Below are positions 49,061 through 57,112 of a stretch of DNA of 64,000 nt, in pieces. A program made the translations under genes and the position numbers. Position 1 is the first letter of the stretch; each line of letters opens with the position of its first letter. The stretch comes from Streptomyces sp. NBC_01235 (GTDB lineage: Bacteria > Actinomycetota > Actinomycetes > Streptomycetales > Streptomycetaceae), in assembly GCF_035989285.1 (NCBI RefSeq), contig NZ_CP108513.1, positions 8,494,001 through 8,558,000 of the forward strand, given 5' to 3'. The notes beneath the pieces were generated by a model. It saw only the letters and a list, made by a program, of their open reading frames with translations. It had not been told where the DNA came from and ran no database searches.

Positions 49061-49125
49061 GCCCTCCCAGCGTCACGTCCGATTTCCGCTAGCAGGGTTT
49101 CTGTCGCGGGCGAAGACTGGGACCC

Positions 49126-50547
49126 ATGACGGACCAGGAAACCCGCTACGAGGCGGTCCGCAGCAGGGACGCCCGGTTCGACGGCGAGTTCTTCTTCGCC
49201 GTCGAGACGACCGGTATCTACTGTCGGCCCAGCTGCCCCGCCGTGACCCCGAAACGCCACAACGTGCGTTTCTTCGCGACGGCCGCCGCCGCGCAGGGCT
49301 CGGGTTTCCGGGCCTGCCGGCGGTGCCGTCCGGACGCCGTCCCGGGATCGGCCGACTGGAACGTGCGCGCCGACGTCGTGGGCCGCGCCATGCGGCTGAT
49401 CGGGGACGGCGTCGTGGACCGCGAGGGCGTCGCCGGGCTCGCCGACCGGCTCGGCTACAGCTCCCGCCAGGTGCAGCGGCAGCTCACCGCCGAACTCGGC
49501 GCGGGACCGGTCGCCCTCGCCCGGGCGCAGCGCGCGCACACCGCACGCGTCCTGCTGCAGACGACCGGCCTGCCGGTCACCGAGATCGCCTTCGCGTCCG
49601 GGTTCGCCAGTGTGCGCCAGTTCAACGACACCGTCCGGGCCGTGTACGCGGCGACCCCGACCGAACTGCGGGCCGCCGTCCGCGCGAGCCGCCGCGACGC
49701 CACCCCGTCCGCCGGGATCCCGCTGCGGCTCGCCCACCGCGGCCCCTGCCACGCGGGCGCCGTGTTCGACCTGCTGGAACGAGAGGCCGTGGCCGGCGTG
49801 GAGGAGGTGAGCGGGCCGGCCGGCGGGCGCACCTACCGCCGTACGCTGCGGCTGCCGTACGGCACCGGGATCGTCGCCGTGGACGAGCGGCCGGGCGACA
49901 TCGGCCGGGCCACGGCCGTCCATCCCGGCGGCTGGCTCGACACCCGGCTGCACCTCACCGACCCGCGCGACCTCACCACCGCCGTCCAGCGGCTGCGGCG
50001 GCTGTTCGACCTCGACGCCGACCCGTACGCCGTCGACGAGCGGCTCGGCGCCGATCCACGGCTCGCCCCGCTGGTCGCGGCCCGGCCCGGACTGCGCGCG
50101 CCGGGGGCCGCCGACCCGGAGGAGTACGCCGTACGGGCGCTGGTGGGGCGGGCGGAGGCCGAACGCCTGGTCCGCGCCTACGGCAAGGCCCTCGATGCAC
50201 CCTGCGGGACCCTCACCCACCTCTTCCCCGAGTCGGCCGTCCTGGCCGAGTCCGAGTCCGGGTCCATTGCTGGGACCGGGTCCGAGTCCGGGGCAGGCGG
50301 GTCCCTGGGCGTCCTCGCCGCCGCCCTGGCCGACGGCACCGTACGCCTCGACCCGGGCGTCGACCGGGACGACGCCCAGGAAGCGCTGCTCGCACTGCCC
50401 GGACTGGACGCCCGTACGGTCGCGGCGATCCGCGCCCGCGTGCTCGGAGACCCCGACGTCGCGCCGCCCGGCGTGGACGTCCCCGACACCTGGCGCCCCT
50501 GGCGCACCTACGCCCTGCACCACCTGCGCGCCGCGGAGGAACGATGA
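49126..50547 (+). CDS. Ada-type methyl-phosphotriester sensor / AraC / AlkA-like fusion
   Basis: The 473-residue protein has the Ada zinc domain (residues about 5-75) with the methyl-accepting cysteine in VETTGIYCRPSC and zinc cysteines in FRACRRC, an AraC helix-turn-helix (about 85-185), an AlkA N-terminal beta domain (about 195-275) and a shortened HhH-GPD region (about 300-473). The helix-hairpin-helix reads LPGLDARTVAA instead of LPGxGxWTA, a low-complexity Ser/Glu/Gly insert sits near residues 368-387, and about 20-25 residues around the catalytic aspartate (LPTDxGV) seem missing before WRPWRTYALHHL. The sensor and regulator parts look intact, the glycosylase part probably is not. Overlaps ogt by ATGA. 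Confidence 0.85.
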   Translation: MTDQETRYEAVRSRDARFDGEFFFAVETTGIYCRPSCPAVTPKRHNVRFFATAAAAQGSGFRACRRCRPDAVPGSADWNVRADVVGRAMRLIGDGVVDREGVAGLADRLGYSSRQVQRQLTAELGAGPVALARAQRAHTARVLLQTTGLPVTEIAFASGFASVRQFNDTVRAVYAATPTELRAAVRASRRDATPSAGIPLRLAHRGPCHAGAVFDLLEREAVAGVEEVSGPAGGRTYRRTLRLPYGTGIVAVDERPGDIGRATAVHPGGWLDTRLHLTDPRDLTTAVQRLRRLFDLDADPYAVDERLGADPRLAPLVAARPGLRAPGAADPEEYAVRALVGRAEAERLVRAYGKALDAPCGTLTHLFPESAVLAESESGSIAGTGSESGAGGSLGVLAAALADGTVRLDPGVDRDDAQEALLALPGLDARTVAAIRARVLGDPDVAPPGVDVPDTWRPWRTYALHHLRAAEER

Positions 50548-51053
50548 ACACCCCGACCGACCTGACGTACTGCACCAGCGTGGACAGCCCGCTCGGCCCC
50601 CTGCTGCTCACCGCCGACCCTTCCGGCGTGCTGACCTCCCTCTCCGTGCCTGGGCAGAAGGGCGGGCGGACGGTCCAGGACGGCTGGCGGCACGACCCCG
50701 GGCCGTTCCGTTCCGCCGGGGAACAGCTCGCCGCCTACTTCGCCGGCGAGCTGAAGGAGTTCCGGCTTCCCCTGCGCGGCGAGGGCACCGAGTTCCGCGA
50801 GCGGGTGTGGGCCGCCCTCGACTCCGTGCCCTACGGGGCGACCACGACCTACGGCGAGATCGCCGCCCGCGTCGGCGCCTCGCGGATGGCCGTGCGGGCC
50901 GTCGGAGGAGCGATCGGGGCGAATCCGTTGCTGATCGTGCGGCCCTGCCACCGGGTGATCGGCGCCGACGGCTCGCTGACGGGATACGCGGGCGGGCTGG
51001 AGCGCAAGATCAGGCTGCTCACGCTGGAGGGCTCGCTCCAGGCGCCGTCCTAG
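50544..51053 (+). CDS. ogt: Methylated-DNA-protein-cysteine methyltransferase
   Basis: The 169-residue protein repairs O6-alkylguanine by transfer to its own cysteine in IVRPCHRVIG; the upstream helix-turn-helix has TTTYGEIAARVGASRMAVRAV and the arginine finger. The ATG overlaps the stop of the Ada/AlkA-type gene (ATGA), so the pair is translated together and is probably induced by alkylation through the Ada domain. Confidence 0.92.
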   Translation: MNTPTDLTYCTSVDSPLGPLLLTADPSGVLTSLSVPGQKGGRTVQDGWRHDPGPFRSAGEQLAAYFAGELKEFRLPLRGEGTEFRERVWAALDSVPYGATTTYGEIAARVGASRMAVRAVGGAIGANPLLIVRPCHRVIGADGSLTGYAGGLERKIRLLTLEGSLQAPS

Positions 51054-51058
51054 TTGCT

Positions 51059-51106
51059 GCTTCAGGCCTCGCTTCAGGCGTCGCTTCAGGCTCCGCTTCA
51101 GACGAC
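51059..51106. repeat. Four 12-bp tandem repeats after ogt
   Basis: Units GCTTCAGGCCTC, GCTTCAGGCGTC, GCTTCAGGCTCC and GCTTCAGACGAC start at 51059, 51071, 51083 and 51095, in the short gap between convergent ogt and DUF456 genes. Confidence 0.8.
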
Positions 51107-51117
51107 ACGAGGGCGCG

Positions 51118-51600
51118 TCATCCCCACAGCACCGCCCCCAGCCACGCGCCCATGATCAGCAGGCAGGTGAACAGCTCGGCGAGGATGCTGGAGCCACCGG
51201 AGCGCATCGCCGTGCGCAGGGCCGCCCGCGCCTCGCCGTGGCGGCCCAGGCGGAGGCGTTCGGAGAGGTAGATGCCGCCCATGTAGCCGGGGATCGCGCC
51301 GAGCACCGGGAGCAGGACGAAGCCGAGGAGCGCGCCGAGCCCCGCGTACACCGCCATCCGGGGGGTCGCACCACTCTCGCGCGGCCGACGGGGCGGCAGG
51401 GCCCAGCGCACCACCTGGGACAGGAACAGCGCCACCGTGGCCCCGACCAGCACGGCCCAGGCGACCGGCTGCGGATCGTCCAGCGCCCACCACAGAACCG
51501 CGGCCCACACCAGCCACGATCCCGGCACACCGGGCACCAGCACTCCGCACAGGCCGAGCAGAATGACGAGTCCGACCAGCAGGAGTTCCCACACTCCCAT
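51118..51600 (-). CDS. DUF456 membrane protein
   Basis: The 160-residue protein has four or five hydrophobic segments and glycine-rich helix contacts (LLGLCGVLVPGVPGSWLVWA, VLGAIPGYMGGIYLSERLR), matching DUF456, a small family of bacterial inner-membrane proteins without known function. It is encoded convergently to ogt. Confidence 0.8.
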   Translation of the reverse strand: MGVWELLLVGLVILLGLCGVLVPGVPGSWLVWAAVLWWALDDPQPVAWAVLVGATVALFLSQVVRWALPPRRPRESGATPRMAVYAGLGALLGFVLLPVLGAIPGYMGGIYLSERLRLGRHGEARAALRTAMRSGGSSILAELFTCLLIMGAWLGAVLWG

Positions 51601-51678
51601 CTGCCCAGGGTGCCCGAGCCGAGGAGAAAACGCAGGTCAAGCCCGTACGGAACCGGATGGCACCCATCGGCATCGGTG

Positions 51679-51735
<57 letters not shown>

Positions 51736-51759
51736 GCGCCGGTGGCGGCCCCCGCACGG

Positions 51760-52743
51760 TCACCGCTCCCGGGTCACCCAGCCGCGCTCGTACGCGTGCC
51801 AGCCCAGCTGTAGTCGGGTCGTCACCCCGGCCAGCTCCATCAGCCCCTTCACCCGGCGCTGTACGGTGCGCAGGCCCAGGTCGAGCTGTTTGGCCACGCT
51901 CGCGTCGGTCATCCCGGCCAGCAGCAGGGACAGGATCTCCAGGTCGGCCGCGCCGGGACCGTCCGGGGCCCGCTCGGTGACACCCGCCGCGCCGAGGCGC
52001 AGCGGCAGCGCCTCCCGCCACACCGACTCGAACACGCCCGACAGCAACTCCAGCAGCCCGCTGGCGTGCACCACCAGCGCGGCGGGCTCCGCCGAACGGC
52101 CGGTCAGCGGCACCAGGGCGAGCGAGCGGTCGGCGACGACCAGCTTCGTCGGCACCTCGTCCACCACCCGCACCTGCTCGTCCCGGCCCAGCGCGGTGGT
52201 CAGCTCCGTCCTGCCGTGCGGCTGGTCGAGCACCGCCCGCTCCAGCACGACGCGGTAGCGCACCCCGCGGGCGGTCGCCCGTTCCTCCGCGTCGTTCTCG
52301 CTGCCGGTCACGGCCACCGGGGTGCCGGTGACCAGCGCGCACACCTCCTCGCTCGCCCCGAGCTGGAGCTGCAGGAAGCGCTGGGCGACGGCGGCGGCAC
52401 CCGTCACGACCTCGACCAGGTCGTGCACCGCCGGCTCGGCCGCGGCCGCCCGGTACTCCTCGGCGAGGAGGACGGCCGCGAGTTCCGCCTGCTCCAACTC
52501 GTGCCGCTGCTGGGTGAGCAGCGCGCCCAGGGCGACGCCCGGGGGAGCGGCGACCCAGCGACCGGGGCGGCCCGAGGACTGCGCGGCGAGGCCGTGCCGT
52601 TCCAGCCGACGCAGAGCCCGTTCCGTGTCCTGCTCGCCGAGGGTCAGCCTGCGTGCGAGATCGGGCACGTCGGCGGCTCCCACCGACACCAGTGCCCGGT
52701 ACGCCGACTCGTGGGTCTCGTCGAGCCCTATCGCTCCCAGCAT
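51760..52743 (-). CDS. TrmB/LuxR-type transcriptional regulator
   Basis: The ATG at 52743 has AAGGAGGA 9 bases upstream, which sets the start. The 327-residue protein has an N-terminal TrmB-like winged helix (about 8-65, YRALVSVGAADVPDLARRLT), a middle region (about 80-245) with a phospholipase-D-like or ligand-binding character, and a C-terminal LuxR-type helix-turn-helix (about 265-325, LLAGMTDASVAKQLDLGLRT). Such regulators are abundant in streptomycetes; targets are unknown. Confidence 0.85.
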   Translation of the reverse strand: MLGAIGLDETHESAYRALVSVGAADVPDLARRLTLGEQDTERALRRLERHGLAAQSSGRPGRWVAAPPGVALGALLTQQRHELEQAELAAVLLAEEYRAAAAEPAVHDLVEVVTGAAAVAQRFLQLQLGASEEVCALVTGTPVAVTGSENDAEERATARGVRYRVVLERAVLDQPHGRTELTTALGRDEQVRVVDEVPTKLVVADRSLALVPLTGRSAEPAALVVHASGLLELLSGVFESVWREALPLRLGAAGVTERAPDGPGAADLEILSLLLAGMTDASVAKQLDLGLRTVQRRVKGLMELAGVTTRLQLGWHAYERGWVTRER

Positions 52744-53216
52744 CGGGTGCCGTCCTCCTTCTGACGTCCCGCCCGCCCACGTCCCGTGCCTGGCGGGAAA
52801 CAGCCACGGCGTAAATCCGCCGTCGCACATCATCGCCGTACCGCCGGTCACTCTGCCAAGGTGTGGCCACGGCGGAAACACGTGATCATCCACTGACCAT
52901 CCACAGCGGATCTCCAGAAGTGCCGTGCACACTCGGGCCGGTAGGCCACAACGCCATGGCATCGAGTTTCCGAAACGTGGTCCGGGCTCATGACGCGCAG
53001 GGGCGCGCAGGGGCGCCGAGCCCGGGTCGCCCCATGTCGCCGGACGGTTCTCCCGTGGGGGGTGGAACCGTCCGGCGACCCCTGTCGCACCTCACGAAGC
53101 ACTCCCGTCGCACCGCTGTTCCGGACGTCGCTCGACAAGCTGTTCGACACGCGTACCGTGACGCATTTTCCGGATGCTCCGTTTTCATACGGCCCGTGCG
53201 GTGGACAATTGGGGGC
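52744..53216. other. 473-bp divergent intergenic region
   Basis: It lies between the regulator and the PP2C-like gene and should hold both promoters. The last 60 bases are relatively AT-rich (TTTTCATACG, GGACAATTGGGGG). No gene is supported. Confidence 0.35.
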
Positions 53217-55877
53217 ATGAGCCAGCAGGGGGGAAGGTCCACCGGTCACGAGGACGACTGGTGGGGGCAGTTGTACGACGACTCCACCGAGGACACGGGG
53301 CCCACGCCCGCCGCCGACTCCCTGGACGACCGTTTCGCGTCGGCCGCCGGAGCGGTCCGCTCCGCGACCGCGGCGGCGCGCTCCGAGGGTGCGGCGGAGG
53401 GCGCGGACGCGGATACGGGTGTCGGGACGGCGGACGGCGCCGGTACGCGAACCACGGCGGACGCGCGGGACCCGGCGGGCACGGGGGGCGCGGGCGTAGC
53501 GGGGCTTGCGGGGACTGCGGCGGGCGCGCGGGATCCGGCGAGCGGCGTGGACGACGCGGACGTCCCGGGCCCCGCCGGTTCCGTGCCTACACCCCGGGCC
53601 GAGCGGCCCGGTCCAGGCGGCCGGACCGATTGGTGGACCTCGCAGGACGCGATGCCGACAGGGCCTCCTTCGCCGCCGGGGGCCACCGTTCCGCCGCCCC
53701 GGGGCGGCCGTGTGACCGACTCCGGCACAGGCCCAGGTGCAGGTGCAGGTGCAGGCCCAGGTGCAGGGCGGAACGCCGGGGGCCGTGACCGCGGGCTCGC
53801 CGATGAGCGTGACGTCGGGCGGGACGCGGGGCGCGGTGCCGGGCGTGACGTCGGGCGTCACGTGGGACGCGGGGTCGGCTGGGCCGCCGAGCCGGACGGC
53901 GGTTCCGATGCCGGCCCGGGCGCCGGAGACGTCGCGTGGGGTGACGCCGCGGGTGATCTCGGGTGGGGCGCCGGGCGGGACGCCGGTCCGGATGCCACGG
54001 GTACCGCGGACTCCGAGCCGGAGCGCGCCCTCGGACGGAGTTCAGGGCGCGACGTCGCCGGTCAGGGCGCCGACGTCGGCGTGGGCGTCGACGCGGACGC
54101 GGCCGATGCCGACACGGGCGCCCGTCCGACGGAGCGGTACCGGGCTCCCTGGGAACCGCCGTCGGACACGTCTACCGGCCCCACGAACTTCCCGCCCGGC
54201 CCGCTGCCGCCGGGCTTCGCCGAACGGGCGCCCCACGGCCCCGCACCCTCCGCGACCGGCGGCCGTACGCCGACGGAGACACCGCCCGCCGCTTCCGAAA
54301 CCCCGACGCAACCTTCCCCGCCCGCGCCGTCCACCCCGCCCGGGTCGCCGCCAACGTCCTCGACCGAGCCGTCCACCTCACCAGCCGTGACCCCGCCTCC
54401 TCCCGCGCTGCCACCCACTCCGGCGCACGCGCCGCCGCCTCCGACAGCCCCCACCGTCTCCACCAGCGGCACGGCAGCACCCCTCCCACCGGCGAGTTAC
54501 CCGCCCACCCCCGAGGGTGTCCCCGCCTCTGAGCGCGCCCCCGACCCGCAACGCGCCTCCACCACCGAGCGCGCCTCCAAGTCCCCGCGCCCCCCGCTCC
54601 CCGAGCACGCCCCCGAGTCCCAAGTACCTCCAGCACCTGAGCGTGCTCCCGACCCTCAAGGGGCCCCCGACCCCAAGGGCGTTCACAGTCCTCAAGGAGC
54701 CGCCGCTCCCCCATCCGCCGTCACCCCTCAAAGCAGCTCCCCTCGCCAAGGCACTCCCACGCCCCCAACCACCCCCGCCCCCGAAAACCCCCTCACTTCC
54801 CCCGGCAGCCCCCACCAGCCCGGCCATCCCCCCACCGTCCTCGCCCTCCCCGCCGTCCCTGCTCTCCCCGCCCATCCCGCACCCCCCGCTCTTCCTCCCG
54901 TCCCGGCTCACAAGGACTACGTCGGTTCCGGGCCGCCCACCTACGACGCCGAGCCCACCGCCCTTCCGCTCTCGGACCCGGACGCGTTGGACGATCTGGT
55001 CGCCGACACCGTCCTGGACGGGGCCCGGTACGGGGCCTGTGCGTTGCGGGCCGTGTCCGTGCGGGGGGACTCCGCGCGGTACCGGGGCGAGCCGCGCCGT
55101 GACTCGCTGCTCACCGCCCGCTTCGGCACGGGCGAGCACGCACTGATCCTGGTCGCGATGGCGACCGGCGCCAGAGCCACCCCGGGAGCGCACCTGGCGG
55201 CCGCCGAGGCGTGCCGGTGGATCGGACGGGCCGTGGGCCGCAGTCACGTCCGGCTCGCCGAAGACATAAGGGCGGCCCGGCGCGGCGACCTGAAGTCCGG
55301 CCTGCACCGTCTCACCGACCGCAGCCTCGGCCGGCTCCGTGCCAGCGCCGCCGAACAGGGCCTGGAACCCGAGGAGTACGCGGCCACCCTGCGCTGTCTG
55401 CTCCTGCCCGCCGACCCCGCCTGCCGTACGCGTGTCTTCTTCGGCGTCGGCGCCGGCGGACTGTTCCGGCTGCGCGGCGGCGTGTGGCGGGACATCGAGC
55501 CCCGGGTGGGCGAGGTCAGGGGAGAGCCGGTCGTCGGGTTCGGGTCCCTCCCGGCCGAGACTCCCGAGGGCGACCGCCTCACCATGGACCTGGGCATCAC
55601 GACCCCGCCGAACCCCTACGACCCCGACCCCGACCCCGAACCGCCCCGCGAACCCTTCCGCTTCCGTGCCTCCGTAGCCCGCCCGGGTGACACGCTCCTG
55701 ATGTGCACCGGCGGCCTGGCCGAACCCCTGCGCGGCGAGCCCGAGCTGTCCGCGTACCTGACGGGACGCTGGTCGGGCCGCACCCCGCCCGGCCTCGCCG
55801 CCTTCCTCGCCGACACCCAGGTGAGGGTGAAGGGCTACTCCGACGACCGTACGGCGGCGGCCGTCTGGGAGGCGTAA
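53217..55877 (+). CDS. Protein phosphatase 2C-like protein with long disordered N-terminal region
   Basis: The ATG at 53217 begins MSQQGGRSTGHEDDWWGQLY. Of 886 residues, about 1-560 are low-complexity: a Gly/Ala/Asp/Arg-rich part (to about 300) with a GAGAGAG run coded by a GGTGCA repeat, then a Pro/Ser/Thr/Ala-rich part (about 310-555). The last 310 residues look like a PP2C_2-type phosphatase domain (RGDSARYRGEPRRDSLLTAR, ILVAMATGA, DTLLMCTGGLAEPLRG, VRVKGYSDDRTAAAVWEA). Several canonical Asp positions for metal are unclear, so activity is uncertain. Related proteins in streptomycetes accompany membrane proteins with FHA domains, which are not seen here. Confidence 0.7.
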   Translation: MSQQGGRSTGHEDDWWGQLYDDSTEDTGPTPAADSLDDRFASAAGAVRSATAAARSEGAAEGADADTGVGTADGAGTRTTADARDPAGTGGAGVAGLAGTAAGARDPASGVDDADVPGPAGSVPTPRAERPGPGGRTDWWTSQDAMPTGPPSPPGATVPPPRGGRVTDSGTGPGAGAGAGPGAGRNAGGRDRGLADERDVGRDAGRGAGRDVGRHVGRGVGWAAEPDGGSDAGPGAGDVAWGDAAGDLGWGAGRDAGPDATGTADSEPERALGRSSGRDVAGQGADVGVGVDADAADADTGARPTERYRAPWEPPSDTSTGPTNFPPGPLPPGFAERAPHGPAPSATGGRTPTETPPAASETPTQPSPPAPSTPPGSPPTSSTEPSTSPAVTPPPPALPPTPAHAPPPPTAPTVSTSGTAAPLPPASYPPTPEGVPASERAPDPQRASTTERASKSPRPPLPEHAPESQVPPAPERAPDPQGAPDPKGVHSPQGAAAPPSAVTPQSSSPRQGTPTPPTTPAPENPLTSPGSPHQPGHPPTVLALPAVPALPAHPAPPALPPVPAHKDYVGSGPPTYDAEPTALPLSDPDALDDLVADTVLDGARYGACALRAVSVRGDSARYRGEPRRDSLLTARFGTGEHALILVAMATGARATPGAHLAAAEACRWIGRAVGRSHVRLAEDIRAARRGDLKSGLHRLTDRSLGRLRASAAEQGLEPEEYAATLRCLLLPADPACRTRVFFGVGAGGLFRLRGGVWRDIEPRVGEVRGEPVVGFGSLPAETPEGDRLTMDLGITTPPNPYDPDPDPEPPREPFRFRASVARPGDTLLMCTGGLAEPLRGEPELSAYLTGRWSGRTPPGLAAFLADTQVRVKGYSDDRTAAAVWEA

Positions 55878-55939
55878 CCGGGCCGCCGCGGCCACTGTGG
55901 AGGGATCGACCCGAGGAGCCCGAAGGGGTGGGTCGATCC

Positions 55940-56572
55940 ATGGCCGAGCAGAACGCCGACAGGGCAGTTCGTGGACACCCTCGACCGCGCGGGAGTGAGG
56001 CGTCTCTACGGCGTGGTGGGGGACAGTCTCAACCCCGTCGTGGACGCGGTGCGCCGCAACCCCGGCATCGACTGGATCCACGTCCGCCACGAGGAGACCG
56101 GCGCCTCCGCCGCCGGCGCGGAAGCGCAGATCACCGGGAAACCGGCGGCCTGCGCAGGCTCCTGCGGACCCGGCAACCTCCACCTCATCAACGGTCTCCA
56201 CGACGCTTACCGCTCCATGGCCCCGTCCTCGCCCTCGCCTCGCACGTCCCCTCCAGCGAGTTCGGCCTGGGCACTTCCAGGAGACCCATCCCGACCAGTT
56301 GTTCCGCGAGTGCAGCCACCACGGCGAACTGATCTCCAGTCCGAAACAGATGCCCTGCCTGTTGCGCACCGCCATCCAGAACGCGGTCGGCCGCAGCGGT
56401 GTCAGCGTGATCTCCCTCCCCGGTGACATCGCGGACCAGCCCGCCCCCGAGGAGCCGTCGAACCGCTCTCGTCACCGCCCGGCCCGCCGTCCGCCCAGGC
56501 GACGCGGAGCTCGACGCACTCGTCGAGATGATCGACGCGGCCGACAGGATCATCTGGCGAGACGGCCGATGA
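55940..56572 (+). pseudogene. poxB: 5' remnant of pyruvate oxidase/dehydrogenase gene poxB
   Basis: Four frame segments in order match the N-terminal thiamine-diphosphate enzyme: AEQ and FVDTLDRAGVRRLYGVVGD with RHEETGASAAGAEAQITGK and CGPGNLHLINGLHDAYRSM (frame to about 56222), then VLALASHVPSSEF, then FQETHPDQLFRECSHHGELI with GVSVISLPGDIADQPAPE, and finally TALVTARPAVRPGDAELDAL to a stop at 56570. At least three frameshifts and truncation after about 210 residues show it is dead. Its 3' part lies at 60216-60592. Confidence 0.85.
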
Positions 56573-56765
56573 GCTGCTCGGATGCATCATGCGCCGTCAT
56601 GTCGGTGATCACGTGGACGGTCTGCCGGGTGACCTTGCCAGTCCTCAGGTCGGTGCGGCGCCGAAGGACCTTCGCCGCCTGGTCCAGGCCCGGGCCGGTG
56701 ACCGTCAGCGTGCGCACCGAGCGCGTCTCGCGCCGTCCGTGCCCGGCCTCACGGCCGTAGCGGTC
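56550..56765 (-). mobile_element. Fragment of an ISAs1-type transposase
   Basis: The minus strand reads GREAGHGRRETRSVRTLTVT, AAKVLRRRTDLRTGKVTRQT and VHVITDMTAHDASEQLIGRL, the last part before the final domain of ISAs1-family DDE transposases. It stops at LAR, exactly where it meets the poxB remnant (about 56553-56560), and lacks the catalytic N-terminal part. It marks an old insertion or recombination in poxB. Confidence 0.75.
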
Positions 56766-56810
56766 CGAGGTCCGGCCGTCGGGAGCCACTGAACGGTGCC
56801 CGGACCACAC

Positions 56811-57112
56811 GGTGCACGATTCTCACGCCGCTCTCCTATTGCCCGTGCCGGTGATGTCACCGTAACCTCCCCTCACGCCATTATAGGTCCGATGAATCAA
56901 GGGCTTCGTATCGCAGCCCTCATCTCCCGACCAGTCGATCCGGCCACACCGCACACCCACCCCGACCCGCGCGTCACCCTTCAGCTGTTGGTCTTCCATG
57001 CCGACGGGTCACCCGTCCTCAGCAGGTAGACGGCTCTGGACCACCAATCGCAACATGGTTCACTAGCAATCATCGGATCTATCTCGTTCGGATCCGTATC
57101 TGAGGAGCATCA
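56811..57112. promoter_or_regulatory. Upstream region of the beta-helix gene
   Basis: It contains GAGGAG 6 bases before the ATG at 57113, a duplicated CGGATC (57074 and 57090) and TATAGG (56883). No gene is supported; the promoter of the beta-helix gene should be here. Confidence 0.35.

Noticed and set aside
56796..57029. Small plus-strand ORF of 77 codons
   Set aside because: No ribosome site, no family match, mixed codon use; it lies in the promoter gap of the beta-helix gene.
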